The notes under the pieces were generated by a model, which saw only the letters and a list, made by a program, of their open reading frames with translations, had not been told where the DNA came from and did no database searches. Made by a program: the position numbers and the translations under genes. Positions 33,291-46,200 of a DNA stretch of 64,000 nt are shown here, one piece after another; position 1 is the stretch's first letter, and each line of letters starts with the position of its first letter. This stretch comes from Archivesica marissinica (taxonomy: Eukaryota; Mollusca; Bivalvia; Venerida; Vesicomyidae), in NCBI GenBank assembly GCA_014843695.1, contig CM026390.1, positions 57,592,543 to 57,656,542 of the forward strand. The letters are read 5' to 3'.

Positions 33291-34090
33291 GATATTGTAT
33301 CAGTTGGTACAGTTGACGCCTTCAAGACTGAACAGACATTGTATCAGTTGGTACAGTTGACGCCTTCAAGACTGAACTGACATTGTATCAGTTGGTACAG
33401 TTGACACCTTCAAGCCTCAACTGACATTGTATCAGTTGGTACAGTTGACGCCTTCAAGACTCAACTGACATTGTGTCAGTTGGTACAGATGACGCCTTCA
33501 ATGCTGAACAGACATTGTATCAGTTGGTACAGTTGACACATTCAAGGCTCAATTGACATTGTGTCAGTTGGTACACTTGACACCTTCACGGTTCAACTGA
33601 CATTGTTTCAGTTGGTACACTTGACACCTTCACGGCTCAACTGACATTGTGTCAGTTGGTACAGTTGACGCCTTCAAGACTGAACATACATTGTATCAGT
33701 TGGTACACTTGACACCTTCAAGGCTCAACTGACATTGTGTCAGTTGGTACAGATGGCGCCTTCAATGCTGAACATACATTGTATCAGTTGGTACACTTGA
33801 CACCTTCAAGGCTCAACTGAAATTGTATCAGTTGGTACAGTTGACGCCTTTAAGGCTCAACAGACAGTGTATCAGTTTGTACAGGTTACGCCTTCAAGGT
33901 TCAACTGACATTGTATCAGTTTGTACAGATGATGCCTTCAAGGTTCAACTGACATTGTATCAGTATGTACAATGACGCCTTCAAGGTTCAACTGGCATTG
34001 TATTGTTCAGTTTGTACAGATGACGCCTTCACGGTTCAACTGGCATTGTATCAGTTGGTATAGTTAACGCCTTCAAGGCTCAACTTGTCA
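33285..34090 (+). repeat. Minisatellite, unit about 44 bp
   Basis: About 17 imperfect units containing ATTGTATCAGTTGGTACAGT and TGACGCCTTCAAGGCTCAAC, directly following LINE sequence. Confidence 0.9.
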
Positions 34091-34332
34091 CCCTCTTGAT
34101 CTAATTTCCAAGCAGCCTTTTGTTTTTAACTTTTCACTGTACTTTTCATTTAATTTCGTTCTATATGGCAATAATGGTGAACAGTCTGTTGAACGTGTCC
34201 AGTAACTGGTAGAAGTAGAAGATTTATTTCCAGTTATCCAGATTTGGATTACTAACTGTATTCATTGGCGTTCGCCATTGCTGGCGGTGAAGAATACAGA
34301 CTATATTTATAAAGAGATTTTGCGTGACCTGC

Positions 34333-35090
34333 TACATGTACATGTATTCTATTGGCCAGCATCGTGGAAACATACTGTTCAATTTAAGTTCAGTGAAAAT
34401 ACTGGTCTGTGATCAGACTCAATGATGAATTACTATGTCCCTACCATGATAACTACGCTGATAAATAGACTGTTAAATTTGAATACAGTCCCAGAATGAC
34501 CACATAGCTATGCAATCATGTTGTAGTTGTTTTAATTACATGTGATAGGTTACATTTGGACAATAACTATACAATGATACTCTTCATTCATTTTAGAGGG
34601 TATCGATAATAATTCAATATTTTAATTTGCAGCTGGCTGTTACTTACGTTAGTTGACTATAATTTGTTGTTTTGATGGTCATACTTTTCAGTTCGATCCC
34701 CCGTCTGACCCTAATAAAATTAACAGTCTTTCAGATGGGACTTTAAACCGAGGTCTCGTGTCGGGGCTGTACACCGTGCATGTAAAAGAACCAGAGGAGA
34801 CTCTGGAATGGGTCTCTGTCTGTATCATTGTACTATCCTTTAAAAATCTAAAATGACTAATCTCTTCAGGAGGCGTCGCTCATATGGGCAACCGGTAGCG
34901 ACGATAAATAAACGTAAAACACACACATCCATGCTTTTTTCATTTAATAATAGAGCAACAATGCGTATGGTATCGAAAACCAATCAATCAATGATAAATT
35001 ATCATTTTTTTATCTACTAGTACGATAATTAAGCTTAAACTAACATAGTCTACACATAATATCGATACAAGAAATTGACTTTATAATACA
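34333..35090 (+). repeat. 760-bp dispersed repeat, copy 2
   Basis: Partner of 24707-25466. This copy keeps part of the SINE A head, with B box GTTCGATCCCCCG and GTCTGACCC, at 34688-34735. Confidence 0.8.
34688..34920 (+). mobile_element. SINE family A
   Basis: B box, body, CGTCGCT...AGCGACG hairpin and ATAAATAAACGTAAAA tail are all visible; the A box side is truncated. Confidence 0.7.
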
Positions 35091-35865
35091 TGTAGTACGG
35101 GAGTTGATGATCATGATAGTTACAAGAATAGGTCGTTATCCGAGTCTTACCGTGTACTTGAATTTATCCCAGTATGAAAACAAACGTTATTTAAATTATT
35201 AGATCATTGAGTTGAATAGCATCCTCATTATTCCCCCAGGAACTCTTCAGTTGCCGGGAAAAACAAACCAGAAATAAAAGTGGTTATCAATAAACACTGA
35301 GTAAACTTATATTTTCTTACACTTAGACCTACATTAATTATAGGATGATTTAATAGAAATGACTTCACCTCGATACAATATTATTGAACGGTCTATCTAA
35401 TTTACTGCCGGAGAAGCCACAGAAGCATCAGCCTCAGGTTTAGTCCTATAAGGTCAGACACCGCTATTGCAATTGCCATAGGCCACCATTATAACACAAA
35501 GTGCCATTAGATTTCCCCCAAAAATAGTTTGCACAAAAGACAGTAGTTTTCAACAGACTGGCCTTTGAGCCACAGGAAAATTTCAATGGGGTTGACCAAT
35601 TGCGGTTTTTTATTTCCAACTAAAGGCACCCACCCCCTACTCTGAAGGTAATTCACTAATTGACCTTTCTGCAAACGCTACTTAGGCACGCCCCCCATAG
35701 TTACCAGTGCTCGCTGTAACCACGCGAGACAAGCTATCTAACAAAATGGCGTCTTAACGCAGTCCTGCATCGAGTTAATCTAGATAAATTCCGTCGAATT
35801 TCTCGGTTTTATTTCACCCAGATAAGAATTTCTCGGTTTTATTTCACCCAGATAAGAATATCTCG
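35091..35865. other. Non-coding DNA with a 30-bp tandem duplication
   Basis: No gene is recognised. At about 35797-35858 the words GAATTTCTCGGTTTTATTTC and ACCCAGATAA occur twice in tandem, immediately before the frame at 35866. Confidence 0.5.
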
Positions 35866-36072
35866 TTGAAAGCAAGACAGCAATGGTTTAAGTTTTTCAG
35901 TGATGGTTATTTCTCTAAAGTACAGATATATTTAACGGATGAGGACGTGTTAAGTGTTCGTGGAAAATGCTTTCGCAGTCAACGGAAGAGTGAACAACCA
36001 TATCGTGTCAACTTTGACATCAAAAGAAATGAAATATGCCACCGTCTTGAGACTCGACCCTATGCCTCCTAG
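35866..36072 (+). pseudogene. N-terminal piece of a possible SWIM/YqaJ-type transposon protein
   Basis: The 68-codon frame (KARQQWFKFFSDGYFSKVQI, SVRGKCFRSQRKSEQPYRV) has a pattern I associate with the N-terminus of repeated invertebrate proteins having a SWIM zinc finger: gly-tyr-phe..v.i, then a K.FRSQRK..PY.V block. The zinc finger itself is absent, and the frame ends at a stop after 207 bp. It could equally be a chance frame. Confidence 0.3.
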
Positions 36073-38965
36073 AAGACTCGAACATTAGGCCCAAAAACTG
36101 AACACCAGTACGTTCACTGAGCTAATATGGGAATCCCACAGCTCTGCACATGCATGGGTACTATTACTACTATCTGATCCCTAGTTCACCATCTACGACA
36201 ATATGTATGAACCACATGTATAATTTTAATCACCATTATACTCACATATCTCTTGTGAACAGTAAATCTATAAATGCAGAATATATTTTTTCGAACAATT
36301 TTATTATGCATAAATAAATTAATTTCAACTTTTGTGCAAGTATATCTGTTTGCATTAATTTTGGATGTATTCAGCTGGTCGTTTAATTCACCTTAGACAT
36401 GTTTCAAGATTTGTCTTAGGTTTTGGAAATGGCACGAATTTAACGTCACCTATCAATCGATCTGGATATCTACTATCACACAGACCGTAACTACATCTTT
36501 TCACCATTGTCAATGACAGACAGCATTAATTAATTTGTAACTATTTTTCAAAACATAATTTCAGATCACGAATGACGATCACTCGTTATCAGATTTGATT
36601 AAAACGTTACTAAATAATTATGTGCACACATTTTATAATTGACCAATTAGCACAATCAGTGCTAAATTCCGGGATATTATAAAGTCGGCGATCTCTGTGA
36701 TGTACCGGTAGTCGATTAGTTGTTGATTACTCCCAATAAACAGTGTGACACGCTTAAATTTGATTGCTGTGTTTGCTAGAAAAGAATGACTATATGGGGT
36801 CAGTCGGTGTTTTTATAGATGCATTGTTTTTAAAGCAGCTGTCTGGTATTTTGTGGTTCATATACACACTTTTAGATTTGTCCAAGGATTTTGAAATGGG
36901 TTGAATTTAACGTCGATCACCAGGATATCGACTAATTTTGTACTATAACTAACCCACACACCAAAGCTACACATTTTCAACATCATTAAAATAATTTTAA
37001 ACCCGTATTTTCGATCAAATTCACGCCTTTTCAAATTTGTCTACTCGTTACTAGTTTGTCTAATATGCATTGTTTGTCTAACAAGATGGCGGCGATAAGC
37101 CGTTGCCGGGGGTGTGCGCAAATGGTGCGATGCGATTGGCTAACGCCAGGTGTCAATCAAAATCGGCAGAAAGGTCAATTTGGTGGTGAATGTTGCACTG
37201 ACACCTGCATTTATAATATGCTGTTTATTTGTCACCAAATAGTCTGCAAATATTTTTAAATATTCCAAAATGCAGCTCATATATTGTATTTTAATATTTA
37301 GAAGTCATTTTCACTATTTGTGACAATACCTACTCAGCCAATCAGTTCATGTATCAATAACTCTTAAGGGCTTCCCTACACTTTTTCAACCAATCCCAGA
37401 CCACTATATCAATAACACCGTCTGACCATAAATAAAACCTCTACATAAATTATTTTTTTCTGTTATTTCGAGGTCTTATCGTTAAAGTTCATTTTCGCAT
37501 AGCAATTGCCGCCCTGATCCTATGACGGGATTTCTGACCAATATTTTCGGACATGAACAATGTGTGCATTGGTGTTAAGAATAATTCTAAATATACCCTC
37601 CAGTTTCCGTTATGATAAGAAATGATCGGCATTCAACAGAACGAATCTTTAAGCTACATAGTTTCTAAATGTATGATGTAATTAAAGTAACATTCCTCTG
37701 TTATTCCAAATAATTATATAAATGAATATAACTTCGTAAATAACAATGGGCGCTGCCATTTTTACGACGACCCGGAATCGACATCTGTGGTGAATGGTAC
37801 CAGTGTTTTCGTGACCTTTCAGAAAATCAATTTTCCGTAACATCAAATGGGTGATGAATATTTCTTTTCACAGTTAACACTTTCACATTTTAACAAGCAT
37901 TTTCACAATGTGGACACCTGAATTCATCACATAATCTTGTAAACCTGACTTTTGAACAGTAAATGAGGTGGGTCCAATGGTCACATATATCATACTGTGC
38001 CCATTTGTAAGGGCTGTTGATGAATATTGCCTGTACTTTTGCTTTGTAGGGGGTGGACTGCCATAAACCTAAAACAAAATTAAAAACTATTCCTTTAAGT
38101 ACACTACACTACAGGACACATCGCTTAGTTGACGATGGACCTCAAAATAATATAAGAGTAGTCTCCAAAACTATCTCCCCTTACACTAACTAAAATTGTA
38201 ACCCAGTTTATTTTGACCTTCACATTAAATGACAGGTAGGTAAACAAATCAGACGACGCAAAAACAAAACTGGAAAATGTAAATATTTTGCAGTAAATCC
38301 AATGGATAAATGGTGATGCAATATTGCGTTATGAAACATAGCATGGTTTATAACGATACAAGGAAAATAACCGATTACTTACACCTCCAAGAATTATACG
38401 GAGCATTTCTGTTGCCAATTATGGAAAATGGCCTTTGATGACAGTCTCTATTCCTGATTGGTGACGTCAGAAAACATCGATCGCGTGCAGTATTGTAAAT
38501 ACTTACGGGGTAACGAAAACGAAGGTATCACGATTTGAGGACACTAGATGATAGATATTAAGAACGTTAAAAATATATTGTATTACCGTTGTGATGTCAT
38601 TTAGCTGTTTGAAGTAAACATGTGAAATTCTCCCATTTTTTCTGCGCAGTCTTCACAAAAGAAATCCGAATGATTTATTATTTAGTACATTTCATGCGTA
38701 TGAACGATTGGATATTAAACGAAATCTTGATTTGAAACGTTGATTTCATGTATAATATTGTGTCGTTATAGACTATGCAGAATTCAAACAACGGTATGTG
38801 TGTTGATCTTGTTAACAATTTTAATTTCTAAAAATGACTTAGAATATAAAATATGCTACGCGTAATTGAGGTTTATCGTTTAGATTTTGAAAAATGCCTG
38901 GATAGTAAAATGTCACATTTTTCAAGTCTAAATATTTGGACTACCTCAGGTGGGAGGTTCTGCTG
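36073..38965. other. Unique AT-rich DNA upstream of FIGNL1
   Basis: No coding sequence or named repeat is supported. It contains the possible promoter block described separately (37080-37400). A TGTTATTTCGAGGTCTT word at 37460 recurs at 57918. Confidence 0.5.
37080..37400. promoter_or_regulatory. Possible promoter block with YY1-like and CCAAT motifs
   Basis: AAGATGGCGGC (about 37083-37093) equals the YY1/M4 consensus common in housekeeping promoters and first exons. An inverted CCAAT (GATTGGCT) lies near 37135, and AGCCAATCAG near 37336. The block is also locally GC-richer. It lies about 3 kb upstream of the FIGNL1 start codon; a link to FIGNL1 is a guess. Confidence 0.25.
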
Positions 38966-39310
38966 ACAAAATATTTCTTGTATTTTATTTCTTCTCTGTT
39001 CTTCTTCTCTGTTAATGGCTAACAGTCAACAATTGCTATTATTTCACAAAATATTTCTTGTATTTTATTTCTTCTCTGTTCTTCTTCTCTGTTAATGGCT
39101 AACAGTCGACAATTGCTATTATTTCACAAAATATTTCTTGTATTTTATTTCTTCTCTGTTCTTCTTCTCTGTTAATGGCTAACAGTCAACAATTGCTATT
39201 ATTTCACAAAATATTTCTTGTATTTTATTTCTTCTCTGTTCTTCTTCTCTGTTAATGGCTAACAGTCAACAATTGAGCTATTATTTCACAAAATATTTCT
39301 TGTATTTTTT
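38966..39310 (+). repeat. Minisatellite, unit 80 bp
   Basis: Four nearly identical 80-bp units plus a partial unit. Units start with ACAAAATATTTCTTGTATTT at 38966, 39046, 39126, 39206 and 39288. Confidence 0.95.
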
Positions 39311-39849
39311 AAGAACATTATGATACACCATAGGCTTGACACTATAAACCAGTGTGCATTCTAGGTCGCGTGATTCACGCTAACTTTCTAAAGACCTGCA
39401 TGTTATTAAATTGAGTGTGGGATAATCACGCATAAATTAAACTGCGGAGAAATAAAATTCAATAAAACCGAATAACTAATTCCATTGCACTTTGACTTAG
39501 TTGCAACTAGGTCACTTACCAGTAGTCAAATGATATCCTTGTTCATGTAAACCTTGTTAATCTATTTTAACACAATTTATTCAAACTTGGTCACAAGTTA
39601 TGCTTTAATAAATCCATGGTTCTTATCGATAATTAGCCGTTTCCATAAAAATATATGTCACTAGGTCAGATTTAAGGAACTACTTGTAGACACTATAGTG
39701 CTTCTATTTCTTTAACTAGTTGTGTTCAAACTTGGCCGCAAGTTACATTTAGATAACCAGAACTCGGTTCCATTTTGTAATTCACCATTTCTGTCATAAA
39801 ACTGGGTTAAATCAAAGAAAATTCCTTGGAAAACATTGTACATGTACAT
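39311..39849. other. Non-coding DNA
   Basis: No gene or named repeat is recognised. Confidence 0.4.
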
Positions 39850-40091
39850 ACAATCAAACCTGTCTTAAGCAGCCAGCCAGCCAAGGGAATCAGAGAAAGT
39901 GGCTGCTTAGCACAGGTGACTGCTTAATAGAGGTCAAATATATAATAAAACAACCGATTGGGAATCTGGAAGCTAGCTGCTTAATACAGGTTGGCTGCTT
40001 AATGGAGGTGACCACTAACACAGGTTTGACTGTATATATAATACAGGTTGGCTGCTTAATGGAGGTGACCACTAACACAGGTTTGACTATA
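39850..40091. mobile_element. Tc1/mariner-like MITE, copy 1 with duplicated end
   Basis: The ends are inverted: CAATCAAACCTGTCTTAAGC, and AACACAGGTTTGACTGTA near 40033. The last ~55 bp are then repeated in tandem. The family recurs at 43452-43632, and TA-flanked CAGT... ends suggest a Tc1/mariner relative. Confidence 0.55.
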
Positions 40092-40247
40092 ATTATAGCA
40101 ACAATATTTTTGATGAAATTTGTTCACAAGTTATAATATGAAGAAAACTCTGTTCATGTGAATCTGCACATTCATATTTTTAAAATGCTACAATGTGTCA
40201 ATGGCTACAATATACAATTGCAGACGTGTATGATATAGACGCGAGAC

Positions 40248-43200
40248 ATGGATTTTGCCCGCGAGCACAAGGCATTTTTAGCACGGTATCAGAGCTTGGT
40301 ATTGGATCAGAAGTTGGAAAATGGATCAGCAAGAGATAAAGCTGATCTGGCAAGAAAAACGATGGCTCATCTACAGTATGCTAAATTGTCCGGACTGTAA
40401 GTAACCTTGGCTCATCTACAGTATGCTAAATTGTCCGGACTGTAAGTAACCTTGGCTCATCTACAGTATGCTAAATTGTCTGGACTGTAAGTAACCTCGG
40501 CTCATCTACAGTATGCTAAATTGTCCAGAATGTAAGTAACCTCGGCTCATCTACAGTATGCTAAATTGTCCGGACTGTAAGTAACCTCGGCTCATCTACA
40601 GTATGCTAAATTGTCCGGACTGTAAGTAACCTCGGCTCATCTACAGTATGCTAAATTGTCCGGACTGTAAGTAACCTCGGCTCATCTACAGTATGCTAAA
40701 TTGTCCGGACTGTAAGTAACCTCGGCTCATCTACAGTATGCTAAATTGTCCGGACTGTAAGTAACCTCGGCTCATCTACAGTATGCTAAATTGTCCGGAC
40801 TGTAAGTAACCTCGGCTCATCTACAGTATGCTAAATTGTCCGGACTGTAAGTAACCTCGGCTCATCTACAGTATGCTAAATTGTCCGGACTGTAAGTAAC
40901 CTCGGCCCATCTACAGTATGCTAAATTGTCCGGACTGTAAGTAACCTTGGCCCATCTACAGTATGCTAAATTGTCCGGACTGTAAGTAACCTCGGCTCAT
41001 CTACAGTATGCTAAACTGCCCCAGACTGTAAGTAACCTCGGCTCATCTACAGTATGCTAAACTTTCACACATTTATCGTATAAGATGTGTGTCACATTAG
41101 TGTGTAGTCTTAATAGTGAGGTTGTCGTAATATAGTGGAGTCCACCTCTGGTCGGGTGGTTATGGTCACTGACTTGGTAATCTATCACTGATGATCACAG
41201 GTTCGAGCTCCGCTCAGACTGTGTCTCTTTATATGATAAGGTTGACAGTTTTTTACTGAGGTTCGTGCACCAAGTACTGGGTAACTGCTGGAGCCGGCCC
41301 AAGAAATGTGTTGCTAGGTAAATCTGCCCGTCGCTCAAATGGGCGACCGGAAGCGACGTTAAATAAACTTGAATTAAAAATTTGCCAGAATTGACCACAG
41401 ACACACACTATTCATTTCAGAGTGAGAGAGAATGACATAAATGGTATAAGGAACCAGTATGAAGACATGTACGCTAATATAGTGGACTCCTTTGATGAAC
41501 AGACAGGTACCACTTTTTAATTGTAAAGTTTATTGAACACTGCACAATAACACAACATTTTGTGTTTGAGGTTTGGCTGTTCTTTGATGATTTGGACATT
41601 AAATTTTAATGTACATTAACAATATGTAACCTTGACTGAGAAAATGGGTCTAAATGAGCAGAATTCACAATTCATGATTTTAATTTTTTCGCTTTATGTC
41701 CAAAACTCTTCTGATCACACTATAAATATTGCAGGCTCCTTAGAGCTGCAGTCTTGTCCAATAGTACTTACTGACTAGGTCAAACTCGTATCACGTGTTC
41801 ACCAGAGTACTGACTAGGTCAAACTCGTATCACGTGTTCACCAGAGTACTTACTAGGCATGCAATGATACTGTCAAACTCGTATCACATGTTCACCAGAG
41901 TACTGACTAGGCATGCAATGATACTGTCAAACTCGTATCACGTGTTCACCAGAGTACTGACTAGGCATGCAACGATACGGTCAAACTCGTATCACGTGTT
42001 CACCAGAGTACTGACTAGGCATGCAATGATACGGTCAATCTCATATCACATGTTCACCAGAGTACTGACTAGGCATGCAATGATACGGTCAATCTCATAT
42101 CACATGTTCACCAGAGTACTGACTAGGCATGCAATGATACTGTCAAACTCGTATCACATGTTCACCAGTATACTGACTAGGCATGCAATGATACGGTCAA
42201 ACTCGTATCACATGTTCACCAGAGTACTGACTAGGCATGCAACGATACGGTCAAACTCGTATCACGTGTTCACCAGATGTATCGATACAATATACTGGTA
42301 TATCGTTGCACCACTAGTATTTACATGCACATACATGTGAAAAAAAGTGCTGAAAAAAGTACCCTTTAGGACTTTTTGATAACTATTTAATGAAAACAGT
42401 TTCGTACTTTTCAAATTTTAGCTGCATAAATACAATTCATATTCGCCTATAAGACAAGTTTTTTACCACCAGATGATACAAAGTGGCTTCCCATCTTATG
42501 AGTGAGTGCTTTAAACAACAATAGTTTTGTTTAAAAATATGTTTAAATGGTATCCATAATTAGAAAAGAAAGCACTCTGACACTGAACATGTCTTCAACC
42601 TGCACTAGCCAAACATGCAATTTATACTTGTTTCTGATGTCCATTTTACCAATCCGTCTTATATGCGAGTGCATGCCAATACCCACAAGATTTCAGAACC
42701 GAAGTAGGAGGTCGTCTTATAGGCGAGTATGGGTAAATATTGGTTGCTATGGTAACACATATAACTCTGTTTGCATGAAGTGTTGATTGTTGTGAACTTC
42801 AATAAATGTGTAGAGGGATATACATACAGTCTTATTGAGGGTGAATGTTATATGACGGTTATACAACTTTATGCAATTTTCAGGTCTAAACAACTATGCA
42901 GAAGGTGCTTTAGCAATTTGCAGTGGAAACAAAAATGGTAAGGGATCATTGTATTGTGTTGTTGGAAATACTTGTCACGTAGATCTTTCAGAGGATTGTG
43001 ATTTAGCTTTGTATACATGTATATTGTGTTAGCGGTCACCTCTCTTAAATAGTTACACCTGTGTTAAACAGCCAATTTCATATATATCTGACATCTATTA
43101 CCTGGCAATTTAGTACCTGTATATATTTGACTTCTACTATCATACAGGCTCTAACATATGTCGACCCAATTGTTTATAAAGAAAGTGAACTAAAATCAAC

Positions 43201-46200
43201 TGTCTGAACTCATAAAATCATAATTTGTTTGGATTTTTTTTTGGAAAACTAAACCAATCCTTGCGGTTTACTTTGCAATAGAGTATTTGTTTCCATTTGA
43301 AAATACTATTGTAACATAGGCTTAGACTCACTAGACATAATAAATATATCTGTAGTTTCCAAATAACTTAGAATAGCATGGCTTCTCTTCAAATGCTCTT
43401 GTGTTGATGGGGTAATAGCAACGATGGACACAGTTTTTCAACCTAGGCTTATACAGTCAAACCTGTATTAAGCAGCCAGCCGAGGTAGTCATAGAAAGTG
43501 GCTGCTTAGCACAGGTGGCTGCTTAATAGAGGTCAATTGTATAATAAAACGACATTGTGAATCTGGAAACTGGCTGTTTAATACAGGTTGGCTGCTTAAT
43601 GGAGGTGACCACTAACACAGGTTAAACTGTATGTATTGTCATTATTGAATGCTGTATCACATATACTGCAGATGTCTCGACATATCTGCTACTTAATGTC
43701 TGTTTCAGAGAGCCAAAGCTGGAAGAGTTCTTTGACGTTGGCAAAAATACAATCCCTTTCATGTGTTCAGAAAGCTATCACCAATTCAGAGGTAAGAACA
43801 ATATGTGAATGAAAGCAGATTAAACCATACTCTTTGTTGTTGAAGCAGAAAGCAATTTGTTAGTGAACCCAAGTTACTCAACTGTGCAGTGTTTGTCAGT
43901 GAACCAAAGTTTTTTTTGTCAGTGAACCAAAATATTTTATATGTGTTATACAGAAGTTTGGACATCAGAGATGAAATCCACTTAAATTTAATCAAAATCC
44001 GTGAGGTTCAACCCAAGAGCCTCGCCCAAAACAATTCAATAATTTGTTGGTGTTATTAAACAGGTATTAAAACAATCTGCCGATCTTCATCATATAGTTT
44101 TCCATACAAACTGACACCACACTAATATATAGCACATTTACTGGTAGCAACAGAATTGTGACCTGGTCCCAATAGATGTCTTGGTCATCTTACACAACAT
44201 TATGTCCTCTAGTTTGCAATCACATGAGTTGCTTGCTACCTTGTTGTCTCATACAGCTGTAATATATACATCTGTATGTAGGAATGGAGGTACCCGCTAA
44301 ATTGTTGTATGTATTTGTTTCTGTTCTGTTTATGATTTACACCTGCTCTAAAGGATGTTTTTGGAAGAATGTACAGGGAGTGTCATTATAATAAACTCTA
44401 AATAAAATAAGAGTTAAAATGTATTAATATTAGGGATGGCAACGAATATTTAAATATTCGCTCGGACATCCGTAATATCCGAATACTATTCCAGTAATTG
44501 AATATTCGGAAACAATATATTTGCAAAAATGAAATAAACTGTCATAAAATAAGATACATTGTTTTCTTTTGAAACCATCATAAAAACCTTCCAATACAAA
44601 AGAAATCGTCCCATGATGTGTGTATAAACCGTGTTGTGGTCGCATCCATGGCAGGTGTTAATAGACACTCTGCTATGTAATCGGATAATTACAGTAGGTG
44701 TTAAGGTAGGTAGTATTTAATTATACTGTCAAAACTGTTTACACGGGAACATTCCTTTGAAATATTACAGACACTTTGCAACAACATCCACCCCCATATA
44801 TCTTAAATTTTTAATGAACTGCTCAATATTACTATTTAAAGTACAATTTTTATGATATTGTCCTCAAAGATGCCGCCCGCTCAGTCACACATTTGGAAAT
44901 ACTTCAATCGCTTTGAGAATAAGGAAACTGCTAGATGTAATCTATGCAAATTGGATTTAACATCAATCTCAACGGAAAGCAGTTCAAGGGATAATGGCTT
45001 CATTTGGGAAAACACCCTGGTGACCCATGAATGTTCAGTGGCCGATAACAATAACTGAATGCCTTACAGGAATAAGATGACGTTTACGCGTAAAACAGAA
45101 CGTAGGTTAATTTGGCAATTTTTATAAAGAGTTTCGAGTGATTTTGAGTTTTTGATAGACTTATATCGAATATTCGAATACCTTCTCGACCGAATATTCG
45201 AATAGCCAAATCGCTATTCGTTGCCATCCCTAATTGATATTGATTGTATTTATTGGTTACAGGAAATGCGTGGTAAGCTAGTTACCAACCACAAACTGTC
45301 TGATCCCCTACCACACAGCAAGAAAGAGAACCAGCCTCCATCTATACACACACAACATCTGCACCAAAAACATGAGAATTCACAATTACATAACACCAGA
45401 TCGGACAACCAGTCAGTGGATAATGTGTTGAATTTATATGTCAGTCATGCAAGAGAAAATCATCCGTCTTCTAGTGTAGATAATAATATGCCCCATGGTG
45501 ATGCACCAAACTACATTCAGAATGAGTTACATAATAAACCAGCAAGTGACAGAGACGTACGTCATGAGCATAGCAACTTCCAACATAATCTACCTTCAAA
45601 TAGAGGAGGAGTGAATTATATTCCCAGAGAGGGAGATGACAGAGGCAGAAGTAACAGACAGCCATTATTTTCTTCAGGTGTGAACTTTTATTTTGTTCCC
45701 AAATCATAATTTATAACGGGATGGCTTTACAAAATTCATTTTGTTAAACAATTAAGTATCAGATATGTTTGACTCATGCTTAGCACAGTGGAGCTCCCGT
45801 GGTTTAATGGATGCAGTGCCTGCCTAATAGCCAAGGGGTTATGAGTTCAAGCAGTGACAGAACTACGAATGTGGTGTGTGGTTTACGTTTATTTATCGTC
45901 GCTACCAGTTGCCCATATGAGCGACGCCTCCTGAAGAGATTAGTCATTTTACAATTTTGGAGGATAGTGCAATGATACAGAGACTCATTGCAGTCTCTTC
46001 TGGTTCTTTTACATGCATGGTGTACAACACGACACAAGACCTCGGTTTAACGTCCCATCTGAAAGACTGTTAATTTGATTATGGTCAGACAGGGGATCAA
46101 ACCTGCGATCCCTGGATTACCAGTCAAGCATGTTACCACAGGACTACAGATCCGTCTGTAACAACGAGATTAATATAAAGACGTAATATATATGGCCTCT

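Noticed and set aside
41795..42340. 181-codon open frame
   Set aside because: It is the 54-bp minisatellite read through in one frame; the protein is the same 18-residue unit repeated.
45804..46037. 77-codon minus frame
   Set aside because: It lies in SINE A sequence; the same peptide words recur wherever that SINE is inserted.
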